Below, in pieces: positions 49,027-61,379 of a stretch of 64,000 nucleotides of DNA. The DNA is taken from contig NC_053114.1 in NCBI RefSeq assembly GCF_010015445.1, positions 32,444,079 to 32,508,078 of the forward strand. The letters run 5' to 3'. How positions within the stretch are numbered: position 1 is the first letter of the stretch; each line of letters starts with the position of its first letter. The position numbers and the translations under genes were made by a program. Source of the DNA: Perca fluviatilis. Its lineage: Eukaryota > Chordata > Actinopteri > Perciformes > Percidae. A model generated the notes under the pieces. It was not told where the DNA came from. It did not search any database and worked only from the letters and a program-made list of their open reading frames with translations.

Positions 49027-52000
49027 CATGATAAAAAGTTATACGAGCTATTGCTTGATGCCAAAAATATTGAGGCTGTGTAAAAACAATGCATGTGCTG
49101 ATTCAGCTTTGACCTTAACATTTCATCATGGGTTCTCCAGCTGACAGTGTCATCAACATGGTTAATATGTATATTAATTTATTACAAAGTGATAGATTAG
49201 GCTGCAGATGATAAGTGGCACAGCTCTGGAATCAAACACCATATCCCGCATCTTCTTGTTGTTTTGAATCACATTGTTATCATCACACTATTAGAGAAAC
49301 ATGTTTCAAGAAGATAACAGATCACTGTTTTGGTGTATGGAGCTAAAAAAAACGGCAGTTTTTTCCAAAGTGCTCTGTGTCTCTGGGGCTCGGTTGGCCG
49401 TAGCTGCAATATCAGCTCTACTTCCGTCCTCCAATAATGTCACTGGAGTACGGAAGATCTACAGAGTGCTACTTTGGTAGCGGGAAACACAATGCCGTTT
49501 ACAAACTTCCTTGTTCCCTTCTCTTGTGTTGCTAACTAGCTACATTTCCATCATCCATCTTTTCATCTTACTCGGTGTATTAAGGATTCATTTCAAACAA
49601 ACTAGAGTTGGTGATTGTTGGAACAGTGGAAAGACTAACTAAGATGGAATTGGTGAGTTTTATTTTGTTTCTGTCCAGTTTAAATAAAGTGTGTTTTTGT
49701 TTATGATGAGTTAACAAGGTAATTACAGTTATCTCGTCTTGGTCTTTAGCAAGAGATAAACTTGAATTCAGAAGGTGTACAGTTGTATTTCTGTTCAGGT
49801 GTCCAGGTTTCCTTTCTTGACATTTTATGAGTTTATTTTGTTAACTAAAAAGCTAAGAGAGCGAGCAAAGTCAGCGATCACGCGCAATGCATCCTGGTAC
49901 ATGTAAGCACAGCTGCCATGGCTCTGCGAGCAGGAGAACTAGCTTTCTCAGTCAATATAGCATACACTGGGGAATCATTTCTTTAATAGACTACATATAC
50001 CATCAGTACTAATTTGACTGCATACCAATGGATAAAACATCTGCTGCAATTATTAAATGAAGATATGAAGCTGCACAGCGTTAAATATGGAATGAAAGAC
50101 AGGAATTAACCGGGGGTGTTCATGATGCTCTGAGACCAAATGTGTAATTCATCTTTTGTGCTTCTCCCCTGCTGATAAGCAAACTGATACATGTAGCAAT
50201 GTAATAATAACTTAACCTCTGATTTACACAATCCTCTTTCAAGACTTCATAAGAGCAGATGTCAATGCCACAACCCTGAAATTTGAATTTAAAATGGGGA
50301 GTGGCTTTTGGGGAGTAGATTTCTTCCACAGACTCAGTGTCAGGCTATATTGTATTTATGTGCCAGAATAGTGATTGGACCCTATGTAGAGGTATGATTA
50401 GTATGGATTTGTTGTTCGTTGTTGTTTTTTGAGACAAAAAAGTGCACACTGATGACAGCTGAGACCTCAACCGTTACTTATGTTTTACTTGATACAACTG
50501 AAATTCAGGATAAATGGTGTTTATAAAGCATCTCAAGCTCTGAGGATTAATTAAAGCTTTTAAATTGATTAAGACTGCTAAATTACTCCACTAAACCCAG
50601 AGCACTCTACAAAGTTTCATAACAACTACTGCAAATAGAGTTAGATTTAATAAACCAGCTTTTCTTTGGTTAAAGAATGATATTTAGATATAACTATTAC
50701 AGTCCTTGTGGGCAATTATGTGATGTACAGTATAATATAGAGATTGAGTTGAGCAGTCAAAACAGTATGATTAGCTTTATTATTTTACCTGTACAGTAAT
50801 GCACACATGTATTTGTTGTCATACAATTCCCTGAAATATTTTTAAATGTATAATTTTTATAAGGTATAATGTAACCCCTATAATTACTGTATGTTATCAA
50901 CTTTGGTGTAAAACTGAGGACAAGTAAACCTCACGTAGTTCAAAAAAAAAAATTGACTAACTAAGACCTTTTAAAAGAATGAGGTTTCGATCAATAAACT
51001 CCTGGCAAACAGAGAAGCCACATTCATTAAGGCCTTTATAAAACACATATTTCTTCATGGGGGACTTCAAGGTCCTCCATTACATTTGATTAATTAATTA
51101 ACCTTGTGCTAGTTTTAAATGACCTGCCTGAGATGAACACAGTGATAATGATAGCTCATTCACTTTAAGCAAAGAAACAAACCGTGCCTTAAGAGGGCTG
51201 CTGGCAACACCCAAAGAACTAATTTGATGCAAGCTGGAGGCGAAGGTGAGGAAAGCACTTGGATTCTAACAACACAAGGCCCATTCAAAGGTGATAGCTG
51301 TATGCCTATATGTATTTATTTACATTCTACTATGTAAAATATAAAACTACCAGCAGTTGTAGTATACATTTTGGTTCAGGTTTGTGCATTACCAAATAAA
51401 GTACAGTGTATGCACATGTGTAATTTTTAGGGAAAAGAAATGGCTTGCATCCTTATGCAGGCAACTGATTTCATAACAAAAAAACAATGGTTGATTTAAG
51501 AAGATGGGAAAATAGCTGCCTTAATGATTTTTTTGCTTTCAATACAGACCCATTGGTAAATGACCCATTAAATGAGGATCCACTGATCTTTGGCACGTAG
51601 TCCTTGAGTGGTCAAATCCAAAGTGCATAAGCAAATCCATTAGCTTATATACGGCTGAGGGTTTTAAACAGTGATGCATGAATGTCACAGGTGGTGACAA
51701 CAAATCTGCAAACTTAGTCTGAAAATCTGCAAACATTAATCTTTAAACCTTTTATGCCATTTATCCATATTCACTAGTTTATTATTTTTAGGACTATATC
51801 ATTAAATCCTTTTATAATTTCATTTATTTTATGTAATCTTTTTATGCTTTTAAAGCTATGGAAGCAAATAATGGGCTTTAATAATTTAATTTTATGTGCA
51901 AGTATTTAATTGTGAAATGTAATCACTAATAAATACTTGATGTTGAAATTGCAGTCCCAGACATGTTTAACACATATGAAAAAACTCTTATTTTAATAAT

Positions 52001-52154
52001 AATTTGTGAAAAAGTCCAATCAACCCATAATCCAAATAACATCCATTCCTTCTTGTTAATTGAAAATTCCAGAATATATGAGTAAATAAAAACAATTCCC
52101 TTTAAAAGTTAAACTGCTTGACACAAGATGCCTACTACTTTACTGAAAAGTCCA
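49027..52154. other. Unassigned stretch with an inverted-repeat patch at 49366-49473
   Basis: CTTCCGTCCTCCA (about 49420) pairs with TGGAGTACGGAAG (about 49445), and an outer pair (TGCTCTGTG and ACAGAGTGCT) encloses it, making a nested quasi-palindrome. Otherwise no gene or family recognised. The sequence at 49350-49960 may be a repeat that I cannot name. Confidence 0.4.
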
Positions 52155-52352
52155 CTCTCAGTGTATGTGTCCTAGAACCAGGTTCTGTCTGAGGTTTTTC
52201 CTTGCTGCTGTTGCACGAAATGCATGCTCTTGGGGGAATTGTTGGGTTTCTGTAAATTATAGAGTGTAGTCTAGACCCACAGTACTCTATCTGTAAAGTG
52301 TCCTAACATAACATCTGTAATGATTTGACACTATTAATGAAAGTGAATTGAG
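52155..52352 (+). mobile_element. LINE 3' UTR fragment (L2-clade, tentative)
   Basis: Blocks TCCTAGAACCAGGTTCTGTC then TGAGGTTTTTCCTTGC, CTTGGGGGAATTGTTGGG, TAGAGTGTAGTCTAGACC and CTCTATCTGTAAAGTGTCCT occur in the order I remember from the 3' end of a teleost LINE. The tail GTGAATTGAGG would be a remnant of (GAATT)n-type tails. No coding part. Confidence 0.65.
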
Positions 52353-54289
52353 GCTTTACGTTTACAGCACATTTGTGTAAGTTGTATATTGGACCATGAT
52401 TGGCTAATAAAACGGGCTGTGATGTGACAAAATATAAGTCTGCACTGTGAAGTTCTAACATCCAAGAAACGAAACAACAAAAAGGAACAATAGGCATTTT
52501 TGAGTGACTATAATATCACTGACTTTATAGCACTGAAAACTTTCACTTTGAAATCTATATGAACTTATGTGGTCTGAATTCCTCTCTTTGAAATGCTCAA
52601 TAGTTAACGTCAAGTTGTCATTTCAAAAACTTGAATTTTGCCTATAAAATTCAAAATTGCATGGCCATTATTTGTTTCCATAGAAATATCATGGGTCGAA
52701 CAACAGTAGCATTTAAAGTGTACTAAGCAATAATGCGTCGTGCAAACTGATTATGCAATAAGGCCAAGTGGAAGATTGCATAAATGAAAAATGTTAATGG
52801 TAATAGTAAGATTTTCTAAGTGGCAGAATTCCATGTATCAAACAAGGCAGGTGTCAAATCTTATTTTCAAAACACATATGCTTTGTGTTTGTGTCATGCC
52901 ATACACTTACACAAGCATGTGCCACATTGCTACATTTAGTTCCCATGCAAACAAACAAGCAGTTCTGTTTCTAAATGGAAATTAAATGCTGTCACCTTTT
53001 TCTGCTCTGCAATAGAAAGTCTGTGTGGAAGATTGCTTCATCCCTGACACCATGACCTATGCAAGTTAACAAAACATGTTCCCCAAACACAACCTTCAAA
53101 AGGGTAAAAAATATGTTACTGTCCTTTTTTTTAATGTTGCTGTCCTTTATTTCCTGCTACATTTAGCATATGCACTTTCTTCAATGCCATAGTCCTTGTA
53201 GTTTTCACTCAATCTTTTCCATGAAACATGTTTGGCTGCTTTTAATGCACCAAGACCAAGCAGACCTTGGACAGTGTCTCCAATGTCCAAGTACAGTGTA
53301 GTGTCATGTTTTGCATTGGACAACCACTACAATATTTACTTGACCTCTGAGAGAAGATCACAGATAATTTGTATTGTTGTTCTTTCAGCCTTTGAAGTGG
53401 GACTATTTCAATGGTTCACCATTGAGTGGGATGCATAATCAGATGGAGGGTGAACATTTTGGGATGAAGAAAGTTAGTTTGTGTCTGTTTTACCCTCCAT
53501 GTTCAGAATCCAAATAAATGCCTATGATGCCTATATGTTACATCATATTTATAATAATTGAGCAAACATAAGAAATGATGAATGATGGATTCATCTCTTT
53601 TCAGGGAAAGAATAATATCCAGTAATTGTCAAAATACTGCTTTAAATGGTGCACTTTGAAGGTCAGAATTTAAAACAACAGCCCTTCCTGCAGCTTTCTC
53701 TGTCGTCATTTAAAAAAATGCATCAGCATGTGTGACAGATACCTAACTCGAAATGATCCTGGCAACAAGGGAGATGACAACGCTTCTCAGCAGAAACAGC
53801 TGTGCTTGAACGATAACTGAGTCATACTATGGCAGGAAGCACAGGGCTTAAATCCTCTGACTTCCTGTCCAAGTTTGACACCTGAAGAAGGGAGAGAGAA
53901 GAGATGACATACGACCCTGTCATCTCAGCTTCATAGCGTAGAACGGTTGTGAAACTGGGAAAAATGATGCAAAGTATCCGCTGACAGAGGCACACTCACA
54001 CACATACAGAAACTCAACCCAACTGTACATATATGCATATTATTCATCCACCTGCAATGTGGGCTTATTTTTATTTTCAGAATAAAAATAGACAGCGTAC
54101 AATCCTCTTAGACTCAAGAAAGCAGGAAGGACAGGCAGCCATGCAAATGTAAATAGTGACAAGACGTCGAATATAACACACTGTATAACCCCAAAAAAGT
54201 TTCAAAACAAGATATTCAAGAGTACATGTGAAACTATCAAACTCAACCAGTGAAAATTAAATATAATTTTATCACATTAATCAAAAAGC
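52353..54289. other. Unassigned stretch
   Basis: No gene or repeat family recognised; a 68-codon frame at 53232-53438 has no motif. Confidence 0.4.
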
Positions 54290-54522
54290 CGCCTACACAT
54301 GATCCGCAGTTAAACCGCTCTGCGCTGGCCGTTCCATTGTTTTCCTATGGGAAGGGCGGTGCCGCCCAACTAGGCAGAGCACTACCCTAGGAGTTGTGCA
54401 CTGGTTGGAATTGCCGCCAAGCGCTGCGCTCAAAGTTAAAATAAACAACGTATACCTGCACTGCGCTTAGCCTCTCTGCTTTGCACCCGACTTCACAGAT
54501 ATACCGCGGATCATGTGTAGGC
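54290..54522. mobile_element. MITE with CCTACACATGATCCGC ends
   Basis: CCTACACATGATCCGC near 54294 is repeated inversely as GCGGATCATGTGTAGG at 54505-54520. GC-rich relative to its surroundings (CGCTCTGCGCTGG, GCCGCCAAGCGCTGCGC). About 230 bp with no open frame of note. Superfamily unknown. Its right end abuts the next element. Confidence 0.7.
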
Positions 54523-54884
54523 TTAAAGGAGAACTCCGGGCAATTTTTCTTGATCGCTATACCTATGTGAGTGCTGACGATAGCAAAAAAACGAGCCAAA
54601 TCGGTGGTAGCAACACGGAGCTGCTGCAGCTTGTTGTCATGTTAGGGCCCTGTTCATGTTGCACAGACATTTTAATTGCATTTTGTGTCTGTTAAGAGGC
54701 ACAAAGGCACTCTTTATCTTATGCCCCCAAAACTGCCATTTTAGCTAAGTGGGAGCTCTCGGCATTAGCTGCAGCAGCTCCGTGTTCCTACCACCGATTC
54801 AGCTCGTTTTTTTTGCTATCGTCAGCACTCACATAGGTATAGCGATCAAGATTAACGTAAAAATCGCCCGGAGTTCTCCTTTAA
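54523..54884. mobile_element. MITE, 362 bp, TTAA-ended
   Basis: Left end TTAAAGGAGAACTCCGGGC and right end GCCCGGAGTTCTCCTTTAA are exact inverted copies over 18-19 bp. Further inside, TATACCTATGTGAGTGCTGA pairs with CAGCACTCACATAGGTATAG, and CACGGAGCTGCTGCAGC with GCTGCAGCAGCTCCGTG, so most of it folds. TTAA at both edges fits piggyBac-type insertion. Confidence 0.88.
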
Positions 54885-57206
54885 CACGACTAAGAGGTTA
54901 TAGCCACACTAGCAGCTTCAAGAGGCAGTAGGCCCTACTTAAGCACCACACCAGCTTGCTAACATGGATAGGTGGAAAACCATTTTCAGTGTGTAACTGG
55001 ACTTGCATGATACAATACCACAGCATATTGTCCTTAATTTAGATGTGACCTGAAGAAATATTTCACTTTTAAACTGTTACAGTTCAACTTCAAGCTGCTT
55101 CCCCTCTCAGTTATTGGTGAAACAACCTATGCCTATGAATGCAAATCTGTCTTTTTCATTTATTTAGGTCAGTTTCTTGTGATGTATGGCCACTGTTAGT
55201 TTTATCAAGGGACTCAGAGTGTTTCACAGCGTGTTTACTGTTCTGCTTCACAGCACAGCCTGTGTAACTGTAGCTCTGATAGTACTGTTTGGGGATTTCG
55301 GACAAAGCCTCCGAAAGCACAATGCACGTGCATGTTAATGTGCACACATACTCACTTGCAGACACACATGGAAACATATGCGCATGTATATATCGACACA
55401 TACACAAACAGGAGCAGGGGTGTGTTAGGTGTGTCATGCTTGTTGGCTATGGCAGTGATAGATGCTGCAGAGAAGAATATCGTACATAAAGGGTACGATG
55501 ACTCGCCAACACAAACGTAAATCAAACTACAGAAAGAAGTAGGATATTCACTAACAACACAACATATGGCCTTGTGCATGTACATGCATTCATACCACTT
55601 ACACACACAAATACATCATTTCAGTGTACAGTAGATGTAACTAAACAGCAAAATGTATTGCACTTCCAATGTGTGTTCCCCAAATTTGCTTCTTGCTGCA
55701 GTATGGTTAATATGGACAGTTCTTCAGAATTGACATGGTCATAGTCAGGATCATCCTGAACAGGATTACATAAAAAATTTAAGCAAACCTCTGAAGGAAA
55801 ACATTTTAAATATTAGGCAATATTTTTCATGGGTTACAATGTTTTGAGGTGATTTTCTCTATGATACAAAAAAACCCAATACATTAAAACAATTTGAACT
55901 TCCTTTTAATTTTCTCCAAAACTGTAGAGTGAAATGTCTGTTGCGTTGTGCTGCTCTGTTTTGTCTGTCCATGCGCTGTCAGTGTCCTCTCTTTGAGCCA
56001 CGATGTTATCAGTTATATATTTGTTTTGATGAGATGAGATAGTCAAGAACTGTCAAAAACTCGCACCAACACTTCCATGTAAGTACTTAGTGCAAATCAT
56101 GCACACAAGCTGAGTCCTTCCTCCAAAATATTTCACAGCCAACCGTCATGATAGTGGCTTGCCAAAACAACAAGCACCTTGTTACCACTTTATTATCACC
56201 CCACCTACCTCGGTGCTGGCTGATACCTCCACCTTCACTCAATACAGATTTTACAGAGACGTTCCCCTTTCTGCCCCTTTATGTTCTCACATGCACATTG
56301 ACTCAATTCAACAACACTTACACACAGTGCACAGTCACTGAGGATCCAGTACACACCCACAAAATGTGACATTTAATGGTCACTCTCTATCTCGCAAACT
56401 CAGGCATTCATACAACACTCTCCTACACAGGGAACCATGCTGTGTGTTAAGCGGCGGGACCCAGATGGCAGCCACCTGGTGTGTGCTGATGGGCTCCTGC
56501 AATGGTTTCGGACAGGATATGGACACACACACACAGATGGCGACCCACTGAGAGTGGCTGGGAGATGGACGTGCTGACTATTGATTTGCTCAGATCAATG
56601 ATTCACAACCTGGTCATCTGACATTGAGGGAGTTGCACCCACTGAGCTGGCACATCGGCTTGGCACATTGGGCACACATCACTGCATCTATGCAGAATAA
56701 AATAAAAATAAACTAAGTTTAACCCAAACTGTCATTTCAGTAAATATTTTGAAAGCCCTGGACAATTTTTTGTTGTTGTTGTTGTTATATTGCCCTCATG
56801 TCATAGTTACATGTACTGTATGTTGCTTTCTTTTAATAAATCAGTCTATGAGATTTGCACCAAATAAAATTGCTGATACGAGCAACAATTCAAATCTCAC
56901 TATTAACCCAAGTCAATAAAATAAAGATGTAGAATATGTATACATTTACATATGTGCAAAGTATTATATTAGTAGGCAATGGTTTAGTGGTTATAAAATA
57001 CCTTAATCACATATATTCAAATGCAGTAAAAAGGTGGGGGTGTTTTAAGCTATTTCGGTGCTTACTGTATAGGTGGTAAATGGCCAGCCTAACATGATGT
57101 GAGATATGCGGTAAGCAATGCCACAATAGCTTAACTTACTACATTGCTGTTTTGTGCTTCAGCTACCTATCCTTCATCCAAACACACAGACTTACATCCA
57201 TACATG
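54885..57206. other. Unassigned stretch
   Basis: A (TTG)n run lies at about 56768-56785. Short frames at 55156-55606 and 56148-56551 lack domains. No gene supported. Confidence 0.4.
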
Positions 57207-57214
57207 CATACAGA
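57207..57214 (+). repeat. Left 8-bp target duplication of outer hAT-like element
   Basis: CATACAGA, repeated exactly at 59891-59898. Confidence 0.88.
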
Positions 57215-57690
57215 CAGGGGTTAAATTGGGATTTGTTATGTGGAGGTGGGGGGGCTCTCCCTAGGGGGGTACGGAGGTATGCCCCCCCAGGATTTTGTTT
57301 TTGAAAAATAAACCATTAAATGACACTTTCTGGAGAGTTTTGAAGAAATGGAGAAATCGAGTCTTACATGACAGGCACGGCGTTATGGGTGTGCCTGACG
57401 GGCCTAGGCCCACCCACTTTTCAACAGGCCCACCCAAAACTTTTCTTCAAAAAACATTAATTTATTAATTTATTATAATTTGGTGAAGAATTATTAAAAA
57501 TCGGCAAATAATCTCATAATATGTGCTAAAATTGTCTAAATGTTTAGTTTTAAAAAACTGGTCATGTCTATTTTTATGTTTCTGCGCAAGTTCAGCAGCA
57601 GACACTGAGGTTCGGGATGTATAGCTTGTCAGTATGCTAGGCTAGCTCCCAGTGATCTGAGAGTGTGAAAATCATTTCCAGTAAAGGACA

Positions 57691-57942
57691 ATGTTGCAAC
57701 AGTCATTGTTTAGGTACCTTAAACGTGCACGAGCGGTCTCAGAGTCATCGCTGCAACCAGGAGATGAAGCAGAGCTGAGATCCACAACACCTAGCACATC
57801 TTTGTCTCTGCCACCCCAGGATGCTAGCGTGGTTAGCGCGACCAGCGCCGGTGCTAGGGCCTCTGTCTCTGATTCGCGAGTGGATGATATAGCCCTGTGG
57901 ATCTGTGTTCCGCGGATGAGCCCGCAATGCAACCAGTGCTAA
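57691..57942 (+). pseudogene. Coding-like remnant in inner hAT-like element
   Basis: An open plus-strand frame of 83 codons (MLQQSLFRYLKRARAVSE, then Ser/Thr/Ala-rich TTPSTSLSLPPQD). A short basic N-terminus followed by a Ser/Pro-rich linker resembles the N-terminal part of TTF/ZMYM-type hAT transposases. No zinc finger or catalytic residues follow, so the assignment rests mainly on location and composition. A minus-strand frame overlaps it and is likely a shadow. Confidence 0.35.
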
Positions 57943-58661
57943 AGTATCCGATCACTTCTTCTGCTTTAGCGAGTTTAATTGTGTAGGACCGCCAGATGAT
58001 AACAGTAAGGTATGTGAAGGCTATCTCTGCCTGTATTGTATTATGTCATTATATGAGATATATGGATTAAAATAATCGACTCATAACTCGCTACAGAGCT
58101 GCAGGCGCAGTTCTATTTCTATAACAGCTTGTTACTGTTGTCAAGTTTTTTTTCCCTCATGGTTTTCTCTTGTTATGGCTAATGATGCTTTAGGGCTTGT
58201 TAATGTGATTTATTTATTTTTGTTAAACATGTTTATAACATGAATCATCACACTAAAGTAAGGAAATAACTTGAGTCGTGTTTTACATGACAGATGACGT
58301 TGTCAATGAACACGTTCTGTGGCCGAGTATTGATTGAAACTGTCGGGCAGTGTTGTTGATTTGTATATTGTTGAAAACTTAAAACAGTTGAACAGAATTG
58401 TGAAATATTCGGCCTCATGTTATACGAGCAGAACTAAAATATGTTTTGGGGAAATATTAGATTCCTGACCACTTTTATAGTCTATATAGGCCTTAGGTTT
58501 GGAGAGATGCGTTATAGTACAGCCAGGTATGGTGCGTAATGGAGAAGCGCTCTTCTTTTGGTCAGAACCAAGGAGAGCGATCGCGGACAGGTCGAAAACC
58601 TTTTACAATGCAACAACATATTTAAATAGCATCAAGCTATTACAATCTTTATTATGTAAGC

Positions 58662-58669
<8 letters not shown>

Positions 58670-58699
<30 letters not shown>
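58670..58699. repeat. (AT)n microsatellite inside inner hAT
   Basis: About 14 AT units. Confidence 0.95.
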
Positions 58700-58702
<3 letters not shown>

Positions 58703-58977
58703 CAACAGTATATTAGTCAGTCATTTGTATTAGGTTAAACAGTGATTTGATAACGTTTTTAATTTAAGGCCCACCCACAATTGGTATGGCCCATCCAAAA
58801 CTGGAATCCTGGCGCCATGCCTGTTACACGATATGTGCAAAACTGCAAGGTTAAGAGCCTATACTTTGCATTGTTGTAGTATCAACAGGTTTTAGGGCAT
58901 TAGGGCACATTTAACATTAATAGAATGTTGATATCAATTAAATTAAAAAGTCTGCTGCCAACATGTTACAGAGCTAG

Positions 58978-59061
58978 TCATGCTAAAATGTCTGGAATAT
59001 CAGCCCACCTTTTGAAGAAATCAGTCAGTTTCCTCTTCTTGGGTGGATATGCTCCACTCAT
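58978..59061 (-). pseudogene. N-terminal remnant of an hAT-like transposase (outer element)
   Basis: A minus-strand frame of 27 codons starts MSGAYPPKKRKLTDFF and ends at TGA (58978-58980). The basic KKRK stretch followed by LTDFF is like the start of TTF-type zinc finger/hAT transposases, where KRKxxxDFF motifs are common. It is too short for the usual tracks. It fits the outer element and supports the minus orientation, but the rest of the protein is lost. Confidence 0.45.
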
Positions 59062-59890
59062 TTTAATTTATTTCTGAAAGTTGGAAATTAAATCAACCAT
59101 TTCTTCATTAACCACCGAGATTACCTCCCTCCCCCCCACAGCCTAATTTGCTTCATATCATGCATTAAGGACCATTTTATGCAAGCTAGCTAGCTGGCGT
59201 CATTTCACATTCATCAATTTATGCACAAGTCACAAAAACAAAATCAATCTATCCTTGTGGAAAGGTTGCTTGGTAGCTCAAAGTAGGTCTAGCAAGTCTG
59301 ATATTTCTGTAATTCACACAGATCAAACACAAATATGCTGACTGAATAGATTGCTAGTTTATTTTGAGTAGCCAGCTAGCAGTTCTCATGGTTTGCTGAT
59401 AATCCGATGTCTGAAGTAAAATGCTCAAAACATCTCCTGAGAAAAATCAGGACGACCAACGTTGTGCTTTCAGATGAACTTGACAAAGTCTATCTGCTGC
59501 GGCGGCCCGCAGCTCGTGAGATTTTTTTTTTCAAGGCAGTAGAAGGTCTGCTTGAACTTTTGCATGCTTCCACATCCCGCGCAACTAAGGATCTCCCAGG
59601 AACATTTATAAAAAAATATAGCCTAAGCCTATCTGCGAGCGGTGCACGATGGTCGACTGACGAGATTAATCAGCTGAACAAGAATACGGCTGTGTTGCGA
59701 TTGAAATAGACATACCATTTCAAAAATCTTTCATTTATTGTCAGAAATATCAAAAGTATTACTTTCATCAAACTTTATGTGACATATTTCCAGTAGGCAA
59801 CTGACTGCAAGCAGGCACATCCGGACACAAACCAGCGGGCTTATGTGCCAGGGCTGAGCCCTGGAGAGCCCCGGCCCAATTTAACCACTG

Positions 59891-60869
59891 CATACAGACA
59901 TTTAAACTGCAACTAAACAGTTTTTTTTCTTCATGTTTTAAAACAGAACAGGAAATAGGAAAGCCTGATCTTAGATAACATCCTGGTGGACAAGCATAGA
60001 AATCAGCAGCACAAATATATCACATGTTTTAAAATGTTCAGGTTCATGACCTCTCTTGTACCCCTGTGAATAACCTCTTCCTCAAACTGAGCATGCTGCA
60101 GTGATAAAGTACAGTGGGAGAAAATGATGGGGCGGATATGTTAATTTGCCGAGGCAATTAATGCTGAACACCCCGGAAGCCATTTAAGTTTCTTGGCTTA
60201 TTAATTATGCACTTTGTACATACTAAAATATCCTCCTATGCTGGAAAAAATTTAGCTAATTAGTCCCCCCCAAAGAAATTCTTCTTAAGACCTTTAAATA
60301 GGACAAGCACTGCAAAAAAAAGTGTGTGAAACCAAGCCAAGTTATCTTTTAACCCTACTGTCATCCCTCACTCATCCTTCATTCTTACATCTTACCTTCC
60401 TTTCATTGCTGAATAACCTTCTCTAAAAGCATACACACGCATTTTAAGAGTTTATTATTAATGCACTGGCACAATGTGCCCCTCAGACTGTCAGCGTTAA
60501 TCAGCAGACTTCCGTCGAGAACACACAGCACTTCCTTGTCAGGTGTTGAATTACTTTATCACATTTGCCGCCTCCAAGGTAGACCCGTTGTCACGGTTAC
60601 AGTACCTTTGGAGCATCTCATTATTCATAAAGGTCATTCTGGGATAAGAAAAGCAAAGCTGAAGAAAGGAGGGATGAAGAAAACAGGCAGAATACTTTGC
60701 AAGACAAAAGTACTTGTTGAGTTCAAATTGTCAGATTTCAGCGTCCTCTATTAAAGTCAGAAGAAAACTTTGCTGTCCATTCCTTATAAGTCAAAACTGA
60801 AAGTTAATCAGAACAGATGTTACATGTAAATCTCTACTATGTGTTCCTTATCATTGAAGTTTTTTGTCT
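59891..60869. other. Unassigned stretch, possible conserved non-coding patch
   Basis: Nothing recognised as gene or repeat. The patch at 60120-60260 (TATGTTAATTTGCCGAGGCA, then AATTAATGCTGAACACC and TTATTAATTATGCAC) has homeodomain-type TAATTA words and unbiased composition, as conserved non-coding elements often do. This is a weak visual impression. A 97-codon frame at 60461-60754 has no domain. Confidence 0.35.
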
Positions 60870-61240
60870 TTAAAGAGCCTGTATTATGCTTTTTTTTCTT
60901 AATTTTCCCATCTTTTAGTGTGTGTAATAGATGATAAAGTGCAAAAAAACACATTTGACTCCAAATGGAGCTTTATTTCCCACAGACAGCACTTTTTCTC
61001 AACTGCCTGAAAACGGCTCGCCCACATTCCTGTTGAAATTCCTCAATTAATGATATCATTGATTGAGAATGCCAGCCCAGTTATTTATATGTGCTGCCCA
61101 TTGGTGCTGCCTGAGCAAGCACAGCCCGCCCAGTGGCTAGTTTGAATTTGTTTGACTAATTACAACAGAGTGGGCCAGCTGACTAATCAGAGCAGACCAT
61201 CTCAAAAGAAAGTGGATATTTTTGTAAAGTGTCCAGACAT
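60870..61240 (+). mobile_element. TTAA-ended MITE fragment
   Basis: Left end TTAAAGAGCCTGTATTATGC is similar in form to the 39589 MITE terminus. It continues with GGAGCTTTATTTCCCACAGA and GCCCGCCCAGTGGCTAG, which I recall from an abundant fish repeat. No inverted right end was found, so it is probably truncated. Confidence 0.45.
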
Positions 61241-61379
61241 ATATATCCAATGGAATGCTAACGTTGAAAAACGTTTGTTGACAATAAGACCTTTATAAAC
61301 TGATACTACTGTGTAGCCTATATGGGCTGTGTTGCTGTGAGTATTTTAGCCCATCAGTGGACAACAAGACTCTACCACA

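Larger units (their letters stand above)
57372..58823 (+). mobile_element. Inner hAT-like element
   Basis: Left end CAGGCACGGCGTTATGGG and right end CTGGCGCCATGCCTG are imperfect inverted copies beginning with CAG. Sub-terminal blocks CCTAGGCCCACCCAC and GGCCCACCCACAA occur near the two ends. It is flanked by TTACATGA (57364-57371) and TTACACGA (58824-58831), an 8-bp duplication with one difference. At 1.45 kb with only one short coding-like part it is non-autonomous. It contains an (AT)n run at 58670-58699. Confidence 0.85.
57215..59890 (-). mobile_element. Outer hAT-like element, interrupted by a second one
   Basis: Left end CAGGGGTTAAATTGGG and right end CCCAATTTAACCACTG are inverted copies starting with CAG, typical of hAT. 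The exact 8-bp duplication CATACAGA flanks it. Without the 1.46-kb nested insertion it would be about 1.2 kb, so it is internally deleted or non-autonomous. Coding remnants are listed separately. A further plus-strand frame at 59407-59709 (100 codons) is not recognised. Confidence 0.88.
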
